A stretch of DNA of 21,092 bases from a virus. The notes beneath the pieces are model-generated. The model worked only from the letters and a program-made list of their open reading frames with translations. It was not told the DNA's origin and searched no databases. The DNA lies in IMG/VR virus record IMGVR_UViG_3300042691_056001, positions 1 to 21,092 of that record. The stretch is one strand, 5' to 3'. Each line of letters opens with the position of its first letter. Position 1 is the first letter of the stretch. The translations under genes were made by a program, and so were the position numbers. Positions 7,310-15,145 of this stretch are shown one piece after another.

Positions 7310-8070
7310 AGTCTTTGGCATTGGCCCACGCCGCGCGCGAGTATCCCCGGGAAGCCTGTGGCTTGGTGATTGTTCAAAAGGGCAGGCAGGTGTACTGCCC
7401 CTGCCGCAACATTGGCTTGGGGACCGACCAATTCGTGATTCACCCTGAAGACTATGTGCAGGCCCATCATCAGGGTGAGATCGTGGGTGTCTTTCACTCA
7501 CATCCGAATTTGCCTGCGCAGCCCAGCCAGGCCGATCGTGTGGCTTGCGAGGCCACAGGCTTGCCGTGGTTCATCGTTTCCTTTCCCGCCGGTCAGTGGG
7601 CGCAGATCAAGCCTGAGGGGTACGTTGCGCCCCTGGTAGGTCGTCAATGGGCACATGGTGTGCTCGACTGCTACGCCCTGGTTCGCGATTGGTACGGTCA
7701 GGAGCGGGGCATTGAGCTGCCGAACTTCGAGCGCTTTGACGAATGGTGGAAGCGCGGCATGAACCTGTACCTGGACAACTTTGGTTCGGCTGGGTTTGAA
7801 GTTGCTGATCTGACCGATCTCAAAGTAGGCGATGTGCTTTTGATGCAGGTGGCTTCACCGGTACCCAACCATGCATCTGTGTATCTGGGCGATGGTTTGA
7901 TCCTGCACCATTTACAAGGCAGGCTCTCCAGCCGGGACGTGTACGGCGGCTACTGGCAAAAGGTCACCACCCACGCTTTGAGGCACCCACACTTGCACAC
8001 ACACCACCACCTACAAGCACACCGCTCTGATAGCGAGTCACGCGATGGCCACAATCCTTCTTCTTGGTGA
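7294..8070 (+). CDS. Tail protein K: JAB-like plus NlpC/P60 peptidase domains
   Basis: A 258-residue lambda gpK-like protein with two hydrolase domains. The N-terminal JAB/MPN-type domain (about 5-110) carries Glu20 in REACGLV and the metal motif HSHP at 68-71 with S78 and D81. The C-terminal NlpC/P60 domain (about 118-225) has the nucleophile Cys126 in GVLDCYALVRDWY, His193 in NHASVYLG and a third polar residue near His205/206. Such tail-tip proteins cleave peptidoglycan during DNA entry. Start ATG 7294 is the only start in frame after a stop at 7282-7284, and its ribosome site is poor. The last 25 residues are unusually His-rich (ALRHPHLHTHHHLQAH) and overlap the gpI gene by 26 bases. Confidence 0.93.
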   Translation: MNEVNQSLALAHAAREYPREACGLVIVQKGRQVYCPCRNIGLGTDQFVIHPEDYVQAHHQGEIVGVFHSHPNLPAQPSQADRVACEATGLPWFIVSFPAGQWAQIKPEGYVAPLVGRQWAHGVLDCYALVRDWYGQERGIELPNFERFDEWWKRGMNLYLDNFGSAGFEVADLTDLKVGDVLLMQVASPVPNHASVYLGDGLILHHLQGRLSSRDVYGGYWQKVTTHALRHPHLHTHHHLQAHRSDSESRDGHNPSSW

Positions 8071-8668
8071 ACTGGGCAGGCGCTTTGGCCGTCGCCATCA
8101 GATGGCAGTGGCTTCGGCCGCAGAGGCTGTGCGCGCCCTGTGCGCCAATTTCCCGCAATTCGAGCGCGAGTTGGTGTCCTCTGGCGAGCGGGGGGTGGGC
8201 TACCGTGTTCTGGTGGAGCGCGACGCCTTGTCGCTCGAGCGCCTGCATGAACCCACCGGTCAGCAGCGCATCACCATCGCACCCGTGGTCTCCGGGGCAG
8301 GAGGCAACGGCTTGGGTCAGATCCTTCTGGGGGCGGCGCTGATCGCCGTGTCGTGGTGGAACCCAATGGGCTGGGCAGCAGCGGGTTCATTCCTGTCCCA
8401 AGCCACCCTGTATTCGGTGGGCACATCCATGATTTTGGGCGGCGTGGCCCAGATGATCGCACCCACCGCTAAAGCCACCGACCCTTCTGAGCGACCAGAA
8501 AACCGCCCAAGCTACGTCTTCAACGGGGCTGTGAATACCACCGCCCAAGGCCATCCCGTGCCTGTGGGTTATGGCCGCATGATCGTGGGCTCGGCCGTGA
8601 TCAGCGCGGGCATAGATGTTGATGAAATACCTGTCGATGAAATACCCGTTGACGAGAGTCCTGTATGA
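8045..8668 (+). CDS. Tail assembly protein I (lambda gpI-like)
   Basis: A 207-residue lambda gpI homologue. The first 80 residues form a ubiquitin-like half (MATILLLGELGRRFGRRH, then AAEAVRALCANFP and YRVLVERDAL). A Gly/Ala-rich hydrophobic part follows at about 88-140 with GNGLGQILLGAALIAVSWW, and then a polar C-terminus with GHPVPVGYGRMIVGSAVISAG. This is the typical build of Lambda_tail_I proteins, which sit at the tail tip with J. Start ATG 8045 lies inside the end of gpK with little ribosome site, so coupled translation is likely. The end has a short tandem repeat (VDEIP, VDEIP, VDESP) before the overlap with J (ATGA at 8665). Confidence 0.9.
   Translation: MATILLLGELGRRFGRRHQMAVASAAEAVRALCANFPQFERELVSSGERGVGYRVLVERDALSLERLHEPTGQQRITIAPVVSGAGGNGLGQILLGAALIAVSWWNPMGWAAAGSFLSQATLYSVGTSMILGGVAQMIAPTAKATDPSERPENRPSYVFNGAVNTTAQGHPVPVGYGRMIVGSAVISAGIDVDEIPVDEIPVDESPV
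8618..8662 (+). repeat. 15-base tandem repeat, three copies, in the gpI C-terminus
   Basis: Three 15-base units at 8618-8632, 8633-8647 and 8648-8662 encode VDEIP, VDEIP and VDESP. The first two units differ at two bases (gttgatgaaatacct versus gtcgatgaaataccc) and the third is more divergent. The unit is a multiple of three, so copy change would keep the frame. It gives gpI an acidic proline-containing tail just before the stop. Confidence 0.85.
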
Positions 8669-11600
8669 CGACGCCTTTGACAGATTCCAGGCCTTTGATC
8701 ATCGGTGCGGGTGGTGGTGGCAAGTCCGGTGGTGGCAGCGCCCGTGTGGCGCAAGAAGCGGCCGACAGCTTGCGCTCCAAAGCCTACGCGCGCGTGGTCG
8801 ACCTGGTGTGCGAAGGAGAAATCGAAGGCTTGGTCCAGGGCCTGCAGTCGGTGTTTCTGGACGACACGCCTATCCAGAATGCCGATGGCAGCTACAACTT
8901 CTCCGGAGTCACACTCGAGAGCCGCCCGGGCACTCAGCAGCAGGGCTACATCCCCGGCTTTGCCTCGGTAGAAAACGAGGTCTCGGTCGGCGTGGAGTGC
9001 AAGTTTGATCAGCCGGTCGTGCGCTCCATCACGGACCCCGATGTCGACGCTGTGCGCCTGAAGGTCAGCATGCCCGCACTGACCTTGCAGGACACCACCA
9101 ACGGCGATTTGAATGGCACATCGGTCAGCTATGCGATCGATGTGCAGTCGGCGGGCTCCGGTTTTGTACAGGTGATCACCGATACGGTCTCGGGCAAAAC
9201 CACCTCGCGCTACCAGCGCAGCTATTACGTGCCGCTGCCTGGCACTGGCCCCTGGGATGTGCGATTGCGCAGGCTCACCGAAGACGCGACCCAGAGCAGC
9301 CTGCAAAACAAAACCTTTCTGGACGCGTACACCGAGGTCATCGAGAGCAAGCTGCGCTATCCCAACAGCGCCTTGATGGCCCTGCGGGTGGATGCCTCTC
9401 AGTTCAACGCCATCCCCCGGCGCAGCTATGACTTGAAGCTCCTGCGCGTGCGGGTACCGAACAACTACGCCCCTGAAACCCGGTCATACACCGGAATCTG
9501 GGATGGCACGTTCAAGGTGGCCTGGACCGACAACCCGGCATGGTGCTTTTACGATTTGGTGACCAACACCCGCTACGGTCTTGGCAACTACATCCCAGAG
9601 TCTCAAGTGGACAAATGGGCGCTGTACCGGGTAGCGCGTTACTGTGACGATCTGGTGCCCGATGGTCTGGGTGGGTATGAGCCCCGCTTCACCTGTAACC
9701 TGTACCTGCAAACCCGTGAGCAGGCCTATAAGGTCGTGCAGGACATGGCCTCGGTGTTTCGGGGCATGGCCTACTGGTCGGGCGGTGCCATCACGGTCAC
9801 GCAGGATGCACCGCAAGACCCGGTCTACCAGTTCACCGCTGCCAACGTCATCGACGGGGAGTTCGCCTACCAGGGCTCATCTGCCAAGGCTCGCCACACG
9901 GTGGCCCTGGTCAGTTGGATCGATCCGGAGGATTTTTATCGGCAGAAGGTGGAATACGTCGAGGATGTGGCGGGCATCGCGCGCTACGGCGTGGTGCAAG
10001 CCGATGTGGTGGCCATGGGTTGCACCTCGCGTGGTCAGGCCAATCGGGTGGGCAAATGGCTGCTTTACTCCGAGCAGTCCGAGTCGGAAATCATCACCTT
10101 TCGCACAGGCCTGGAAGGGGCTGTGGTGCGCCCAGGAGATGTCATTCAGGTGGCTGATCCGGGTCGCGGTGGCATGCGCCTGGGTGGACGCATCGCTGCA
10201 GCTACTACCACCAGCGTCACGCTGGATCAGGATTTACCGGCCGATTTGCCCTGGAGGATCTCGGTCATCTTGCCCGACGGCAATGTGCAAGAGCGGCAGG
10301 TGGGGGCCAACTTCAATGGAGTGAGCGGACGAACGCTCACGGTGACCATTCCCTTTAGCGTAGCTCCACAAACCGATGCCATCTGGGGGCTGGCTTCGAC
10401 CATCATCGAGCCTCAGTTGTTTCGGGTGGTGTCAGTGGCCGAACGAGAGCCCGGTGTGCACGAAGTCACGGCCCTGGCCCACAACCCGGGCAAGTACGCC
10501 GCCATCGAAGAAGGCCTGGCGCTGCAGCCGCGCGCCATCACGGTACTGTCGGACATGCCCGCAGTGCCCACGGGGTTGAGCATGCAAGAGAGCCTGTACC
10601 GGGTCAAAGACCGGGCGCAGGTGTTGGTGCAGCTGTCCTGGGCTGAAGTGCCAACGGCCATTGCCTATCGACTGTCCTACAGGGTAGGGGGTGGCAACTT
10701 CGTGAGCCTGCCGCTGACCAGTGCCAATTACATTGAAATTCGCGATGCCCAGGAGGGCGATTACGAGTTCAGTCTGAGAGCCATCGGTATCACCCGCAAG
10801 GAAAGCGCACCCGCCACACTCAGCGCTACGGTGCTGGGCAAGACACTGCCCCCGTCGGATGTCACCGGATTCACGGTCCAGCGCCGCATGTCCGATCTGT
10901 TGCTGAGCTGGGACGAACTGTCCGATGCCGATCTGGCGGGCTACGAGGTGAGGGTGGGGCCCGGCTGGGACGACGCCCAAGGGGTGGCCTCCACCTCGGG
11001 CACGCAGATGGTCCACGACCAGGATGCGGCCGGGCAGTACCCGTATCACATCCGTGCCTACGACACCTCGGGCCAGTACAGCGCGCATGTCACCACCTTC
11101 GTGCTGACATTGCTGGCCCCCGCCACGGTACGCCAGTTCGATGTGGTCCAGTCAGCCAACCGGCTGGAGTTTCGCTGGCAACCCAACCCCGAGCCCGAGG
11201 TGGTGGGCTATGAGCTGCGAGAGGGGGCAGCCTGGGATGCATCGCTTTTTGTGGCCGAGGTCAAATCCACGAGCTACACATTGCCTTCAGGCTTTGACGG
11301 CGAGCGCAAGTTCTGGATCAAGGCGATCGCCTCGCCCGGCATCTACAGCGACACGCCCACCTTCGTCTCGACCGTGGTGGCTCAGCCGCAAAACGCCAAC
11401 CTGATCCTCGCGCGAGATGAGCAGGCTGCTGGCTTTGCTGGCACCAAGCATTTCGCCTCGGTGGTCACGGTCAATGGCAAAAACGTGCTGCGCATGAACA
11501 CCGGTGCACAAGTGGCCGAATACCTCTTTGAGCTGGATCTGGTCTCGCCCATCCGGGCGCAGAACACCTTGCTCAGCAGTTTGGGGGCGTCGGTCGACGA

Positions 11601-12198
11601 CCGCACCACCTGGCAGGAAGCCAACTTTGTCTGGAGCGGTGACGCTGCCAGGCGGCAGTGGACCTATGACGGTGCCATCGCCAACGTGGATGCGCGGTTC
11701 CAGATGGCGCGCCAGGATGTCTTGCACCCAGGTGAGCTGTACGGCTGGCGGCTCAGTGGCACGGTGATGGGCATCGGCAACCTGCAAGCGAACCCCTCGG
11801 CGGGTGTGAGTTACGGCGATGGCCGCTATGGCGAGGGGCTCATGGTTAAGGACACCACACAGGTGGCCTGGGCTGTGAACATGCCTCAGGTGTTCCACAC
11901 CTCGTTCTGGTTCATCCCCCAAGAGGTCACGACCTGCGTGATTTGGAAAGCAACGGGCCTTGGAGGGGCATTGCTGCTGGGCTATGACGCCCAGACCCAA
12001 GACTTCTTTCTGGAAGACCACTTGTCCAGGCGTGTCACGTTGGCGTTCGAGCTGCTGGCATCCGATCGGGTCTGTCTGGGGGTGTGCCAGACCCAAACCG
12101 AGCGCCGCCTGTTTGCTTGCAGGATGGGCGGCCCTGTCCATGCGGCCAGCGCAGGGATGGAGCCCGTGGGTGGGTTCAGCAGTTTGCAGCTGTACTGA
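8665..12198 (+). CDS. Host specificity / central tail fibre protein J
   Basis: At 1177 residues this is the longest gene and a clear lambda gpJ homologue. It opens with a Gly-rich stretch (IIGAGGGGKSGGGSA) and SKAYARVVDLVCEGEIEGLV, the hub signature. SYTGIWDG and a TNTRYGLGNYI motif follow near 275-310. Fibronectin-type-III-like domains are visible at about 628-720, 730-815 and 819-905, each with a LLLSWDELSDADLAGYEVR-like strand pair. The last 130 residues (about 1046-1177) look like a concanavalin/LamG-type jelly roll (SFWFIP, LLLGYD), which is inferred and may be the receptor-binding head. ATG 8665 overlaps gpI's stop. The gene is followed by a strong terminator at 12266-12299. Confidence 0.95.
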   Translation: MTTPLTDSRPLIIGAGGGGKSGGGSARVAQEAADSLRSKAYARVVDLVCEGEIEGLVQGLQSVFLDDTPIQNADGSYNFSGVTLESRPGTQQQGYIPGFASVENEVSVGVECKFDQPVVRSITDPDVDAVRLKVSMPALTLQDTTNGDLNGTSVSYAIDVQSAGSGFVQVITDTVSGKTTSRYQRSYYVPLPGTGPWDVRLRRLTEDATQSSLQNKTFLDAYTEVIESKLRYPNSALMALRVDASQFNAIPRRSYDLKLLRVRVPNNYAPETRSYTGIWDGTFKVAWTDNPAWCFYDLVTNTRYGLGNYIPESQVDKWALYRVARYCDDLVPDGLGGYEPRFTCNLYLQTREQAYKVVQDMASVFRGMAYWSGGAITVTQDAPQDPVYQFTAANVIDGEFAYQGSSAKARHTVALVSWIDPEDFYRQKVEYVEDVAGIARYGVVQADVVAMGCTSRGQANRVGKWLLYSEQSESEIITFRTGLEGAVVRPGDVIQVADPGRGGMRLGGRIAAATTTSVTLDQDLPADLPWRISVILPDGNVQERQVGANFNGVSGRTLTVTIPFSVAPQTDAIWGLASTIIEPQLFRVVSVAEREPGVHEVTALAHNPGKYAAIEEGLALQPRAITVLSDMPAVPTGLSMQESLYRVKDRAQVLVQLSWAEVPTAIAYRLSYRVGGGNFVSLPLTSANYIEIRDAQEGDYEFSLRAIGITRKESAPATLSATVLGKTLPPSDVTGFTVQRRMSDLLLSWDELSDADLAGYEVRVGPGWDDAQGVASTSGTQMVHDQDAAGQYPYHIRAYDTSGQYSAHVTTFVLTLLAPATVRQFDVVQSANRLEFRWQPNPEPEVVGYELREGAAWDASLFVAEVKSTSYTLPSGFDGERKFWIKAIASPGIYSDTPTFVSTVVAQPQNANLILARDEQAAGFAGTKHFASVVTVNGKNVLRMNTGAQVAEYLFELDLVSPIRAQNTLLSSLGASVDDRTTWQEANFVWSGDAARRQWTYDGAIANVDARFQMARQDVLHPGELYGWRLSGTVMGIGNLQANPSAGVSYGDGRYGEGLMVKDTTQVAWAVNMPQVFHTSFWFIPQEVTTCVIWKATGLGGALLLGYDAQTQDFFLEDHLSRRVTLAFELLASDRVCLGVCQTQTERRLFACRMGGPVHAASAGMEPVGGFSSLQLY

Positions 12199-12265
12199 GC
12201 CGGGCCGTTCACAACGTCTGCATTTGCAGATTCAGCGCAGCCATCACAGGCAACGCGCTCGACAC

Positions 12266-12299
12266 AGGCGCTGCTCCCCAAAAGGGCAGCGCTTTTTTT
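12266..12299 (+). terminator. Intrinsic terminator after gpJ
   Basis: Perfect 7-base stem gcgctgc (12268-12274) pairs with gcagcgc (12286-12292), extended by a G-T and an A-T pair, with an 11-base loop, followed at once by seven T (12293-12299). It lies in the 139-base gap between J and the next gene, the longest non-coding stretch in the window. It would end or reduce transcription of the main tail operon. No convincing promoter was seen between it and the next start at 12338. Confidence 0.85.
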
Positions 12300-12337
12300 A
12301 AGCCATTCACATTCAGTGACTTTTACCAAGGCAACAC

Positions 12338-12784
12338 ATGATTGACGAAACCATGCAACTGCAGGGGGCGATGACCCTCATTGTTCGACGCGCCAGTGGC
12401 GACATCGAAACCGTTCACAAAGACAACATCATCGTGAACGTTGGCTTTGATTTCATCGCCGACGCCATCGGAAAATCAGCCAGCCGTCCCTCGGTCATGG
12501 GCTTCATCGCCTTGGGCACGGGCACCACGGCGGCTGCGGCCAGCCAGTCGGCGCTGGTCTCTGAGCTCGACCGAAACGCCGCCACTTACGCGCACACGGT
12601 GGGCACCAAGGCTTTTAGCTTCACGGCGGACTTTCCTGCGGGTGACGGAACGGGGGCGATCACGGAAGCGGGGGTGTTCAATGCCGCATCGGGCGGGATC
12701 ATGCTCGACAGGGTGGTGTTTCCGGTGGTCAACAAAGGTGCAGATGACAGCCTGACCGCAGTGTTCACCTTCACCATGAGCTGA
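12338..12784 (+). CDS. Small phage tail protein, probable fibre or tip component
   Basis: A 148-residue protein beginning MIDETMQLQGAMTLIVR with a small AAGG site at 12328-12331. The visible motifs (FIALGTGTTAAAASQSALVSE, then GTGAITEAGVFNAASGG and a final FTFTMS strand) recur in tail-associated proteins of phages, where the GTGT and ITEAG patterns lie in a compact beta-rich domain. There is no signal peptide or membrane segment. It is the first gene after the terminator and is followed five bases later by the repeat-containing fibre, so it is probably an attachment or tip protein of the fibre complex. The exact role is not shown by the sequence. Confidence 0.75.
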   Translation: MIDETMQLQGAMTLIVRRASGDIETVHKDNIIVNVGFDFIADAIGKSASRPSVMGFIALGTGTTAAAASQSALVSELDRNAATYAHTVGTKAFSFTADFPAGDGTGAITEAGVFNAASGGIMLDRVVFPVVNKGADDSLTAVFTFTMS

Positions 12785-12789
12785 TCGCC

Positions 12790-14142
12790 ATGGCTGAGAC
12801 GGTCACCGTGGGCGAATCTCAAGGCCCGCGCTACACCTGGGCCAATGCCAGTTTCATATGGACAAGCGCCAGTGCAGGCAAGTCCTGGCTCACCGCGTAC
12901 CCCGCTGTCTATGTGGTGGCCGTGGCTGCCACGCTGGCTTGGGGCGAGGCGACAGGCCGCCTCCATGGCAAGCGGCTCGCTGAAGGCGTGTCCCTCTCAG
13001 AAGAGCGGCGGCATCAAGCCGCACTAATGAAGACGGAGTCGATGGGGTTTGCCGACACCTATTACGACCTGATTGCCTATGTCTTGCGCTGGGTCGAATC
13101 TCTGGGTGTGGCCGAAAGCGTCTCCAAGGCTGGCCACAAGTCTGTGCATGAAAACCTCCAAACGCTGGACGACCTGGCCCGCTCTGTGACCAAAACCGTA
13201 CAAGAAGGTTTGCCCGTGAAGGAAAGCCTCTCGCGCCGGGTGCTCCAAAAGCATGGCGAGAGCCTGCCGATGGCGTCAGTTAGTGCACGGCTGGCCAGCA
13301 AAGCATTCGCTGAAGGGGTGGATTTGACCGATGGCCTGGATCAAGGCTTCAGCAAACGCGTTACCGAAGCCCTGAACTTTGCCGAGACCTATTACGACCT
13401 GATCGCTTTCATCCTGCGAATAGGCGAAGGATTGGCCCTGAGCGATCAGGCCTCGAGGAAGCTTCAAAAACCTGTCTCGGAGGCTTTGAGCACCAACGAT
13501 CAGCTCACCCGCCAATCTTTCAAACAGGTGACCGAGGGACTGGCGTTTGCAGAAAACTTGGGCCGCACGGTGGCGTACAAGCGATTCCTGCAAGAAGGGC
13601 TGGGGGTGTCAGATGCTCTGCGCCGGGCGATGCGCGTGGCGGCCCACGAAGCCCTGGCCCTTGCCGAGCAGTACCGCCGCCACGCCAATGGCGTGATCAG
13701 CGACATGATCGTGGCCAGCACCGAGATCACCGAGGCCGATTTTGCAAACATTGTGGAAGCTGGCCATCCGCCGGGCTACACGGATTTCCGGGATTTCATT
13801 CAGGGTGACTACACCTACCAGAAGGCCTTGTTTCGGGCCATCCTGAAGTCCAGAAACTCGGACAGAGGTTTCATCGATGCGCTGCGCGTCACGGTCGATG
13901 TGCCGGATGTCTTTGACCGGGGCTCTGTGCAGATCACCGACGCGCAGGCAGGCGCTGTGATTGGGTTTTCTCGAACTTTCAGGGTCCCGCCTGAAGTGAC
14001 CATGACCCACAAGGGCGGCACGGTGGTCGCCATTCCACGCCTGTCCAGTGCAGTCACGCGAACAGGGTTCACTGCTGTTTTAGAAAACACCGCTGGCACC
14101 CGCGTGACCGGCACCTTCACCTGGATCGCTCAGGGGTACTGA
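12790..14142 (+). CDS. Tail fibre with 18-residue repeat array and lectin-like C-terminus
   Basis: A 450-residue protein with three parts. Residues 1-60 form an entry domain (ESQGPRYTWANASFIW, then a hydrophobic AVYVVAVAATLAW). Residues 61-300 are about 13 copies of an 18-residue unit with the form K-x-x-x-E-x-L-x-x-x-D/E-x-L-x-R-x-x-x, two of them extended by an YYDLIA(Y/F) insert. Residues about 365-450 form a beta domain (FSRTFRVPPEVTMTHKGG, then SSAVTRTGFTAVLENTAG and the end TFTWIAQGY) that resembles H-type lectin domains at fibre tips. The helical repeats likely make a rod with the lectin-like domain as the tip. Start ATG 12790 is five bases after the previous gene. The fibre role is inferred from position and structure. 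Confidence 0.8.
   Translation: MAETVTVGESQGPRYTWANASFIWTSASAGKSWLTAYPAVYVVAVAATLAWGEATGRLHGKRLAEGVSLSEERRHQAALMKTESMGFADTYYDLIAYVLRWVESLGVAESVSKAGHKSVHENLQTLDDLARSVTKTVQEGLPVKESLSRRVLQKHGESLPMASVSARLASKAFAEGVDLTDGLDQGFSKRVTEALNFAETYYDLIAFILRIGEGLALSDQASRKLQKPVSEALSTNDQLTRQSFKQVTEGLAFAENLGRTVAYKRFLQEGLGVSDALRRAMRVAAHEALALAEQYRRHANGVISDMIVASTEITEADFANIVEAGHPPGYTDFRDFIQGDYTYQKALFRAILKSRNSDRGFIDALRVTVDVPDVFDRGSVQITDAQAGAVIGFSRTFRVPPEVTMTHKGGTVVAIPRLSSAVTRTGFTAVLENTAGTRVTGTFTWIAQGY
12970..13689 (+). repeat. Coding repeat array, about 13 units of 18 residues
   Basis: The 720 bases inside the fibre gene encode about 13 consecutive 18-residue units (units with inserts are 20-21). Each unit has a basic residue at position 1, Glu near position 5, a hydrophobic residue at 7 and Asp/Glu near 11. 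Two units, 330 bases apart (from 13048 and 13378), share a nearly identical 29-base stretch coding for YYDLIA, which suggests duplication of a block of about six units. Confidence 0.8.
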
Positions 14143-14182
14143 TAGCCCCTATGCAGCCGAGTCATTTGTCCATCCATTCAAC

Positions 14183-15130
14183 ATGCAAAACTTCACCGAC
14201 ATCCCGTCGTCGCGCACGCTCTCTGATTCTTTGATCGAGATCCTGAACAACGACAAGACAGCGATCTCCTGCAACAGCGGAACCACGTTCCCGACCACTA
14301 ACCAACAGGTGGGCATGCTGTGCTATCGCACCGACCAGCTCAAGCTCTATCAGTTGATCGGGACTAACCCAGACAACTGGCGCTTCATCATGGATTTGGC
14401 CAGTGGGATCGATGCCCAGTTCGCGGCCAAGCTCAACGTGGCAGCCTACACCGCAGCGGATGTGCTGGCCAAGCTGCTCACGGTGGATGGCTCTGGCTCG
14501 GGTCTGGACGCCGACCTGCTCGACGGACAACATGCCAGCGCTTTTGCTTCGGCGTCGCACAACCACAACGCGGCCTATCTGGGCATCAGTGCCAAAGCGA
14601 CGGATTCGGATCGCCTTGATGGCTATGACTCATCTGCCTTTGTCCGCTCGGTCAACGGGGGCGGCCCCGACGCCAACGGCAATGCAACGGTCAGCATCGA
14701 TCTGTCTGGCCGTGTCGCCCGCAGTGGTGACAGCATGAGCGGTCGGCTCACATTGCCCAGTCAAACTGTCCAGAGCACCTCGCCCACGATCGACTTTTAC
14801 GACACGGACCAGGGCAGCACCCGCTACTTGCATGTCAACAGCAACCTGATGGGGTTTTTGAAGACCGACGGCAACTGGGACATGTACATGAACAACGGCG
14901 GCTCGATGTGGACCGCCAACTATGGCTGGTTACACGATTACTTCTTCCGTTCAACAGCCAATTGCGCAAGCCAGCCTGGTACAGGCGATGTGGCCATCAA
15001 TTGTTATGGCAGCGGTAATGTCAACTCAGGCCGGATTCACGAACTGATAGATGAAGGCGGGCAAATCAGGCTGCGATCGGTCAGATATTTCACCAACTGC
15101 GACTGCAACTGCAATTGCTGCGGCTGCTGA
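14183..15130 (+). CDS. Tail fibre protein with six-cysteine C-terminus
   Basis: A 315-residue fibre. The N-terminus (FTDIPSSRTLSDSLIEILNN) resembles fibre-attachment domains. Residues 108-155 hold fibre motifs LDADLLDGQHASAF, a SHNHNAAYL His-x-His, and DRLDGYDSSAF. VRSVNGGGPDANGN follows at 154-167, then beta-rich trimeric-looking sequence (IDFYDTDQGSTRYLHV, NGGSMW) to about 255. The last 11 residues contain six cysteines, C306, C308, C310, C312, C313 and C315 (motif CxCxCxCCxC), with more at 261 and 274. ATG 14183 is the first start after an in-frame stop. It has a weak ribosome site. A free terminal Cys cluster is unusual for a fibre; it may be modified, metal-bound or disulfide-linked. Confidence 0.8.
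   Translation: MQNFTDIPSSRTLSDSLIEILNNDKTAISCNSGTTFPTTNQQVGMLCYRTDQLKLYQLIGTNPDNWRFIMDLASGIDAQFAAKLNVAAYTAADVLAKLLTVDGSGSGLDADLLDGQHASAFASASHNHNAAYLGISAKATDSDRLDGYDSSAFVRSVNGGGPDANGNATVSIDLSGRVARSGDSMSGRLTLPSQTVQSTSPTIDFYDTDQGSTRYLHVNSNLMGFLKTDGNWDMYMNNGGSMWTANYGWLHDYFFRSTANCASQPGTGDVAINCYGSGNVNSGRIHELIDEGGQIRLRSVRYFTNCDCNCNCCGC
15098..15127 (+). other. Cysteine-rich C-terminal tail of the fibre (CxCxCxCCxC)
   Basis: The codons run TGC GAC TGC AAC TGC AAT TGC TGC GGC TGC before TGA 15128-15130, so six of the last ten residues are Cys and the others are Asp, Asn, Asn and Gly. The DNA shows a near-repeat of the six-base unit (A/G)A(C/T)TGC four times, from 15095. All six Cys use TGC. The motif could be a substrate for the downstream enzymes or a metal site. 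No function is established by the sequence alone. Confidence 0.85.
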
Positions 15131-15145
15131 TGGGGTAGATCTGTC

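Noticed and set aside
12300-12337. Promoter between the gpJ terminator and the next gene
   Set aside because: No convincing -35/-10 pair with proper spacing was found in this stretch.
15095-15130. Hexanucleotide repeat as a microsatellite or CRISPR-like element
   Set aside because: It is short, imperfect and wholly coding, and no other direct-repeat/spacer pattern occurs in the window.
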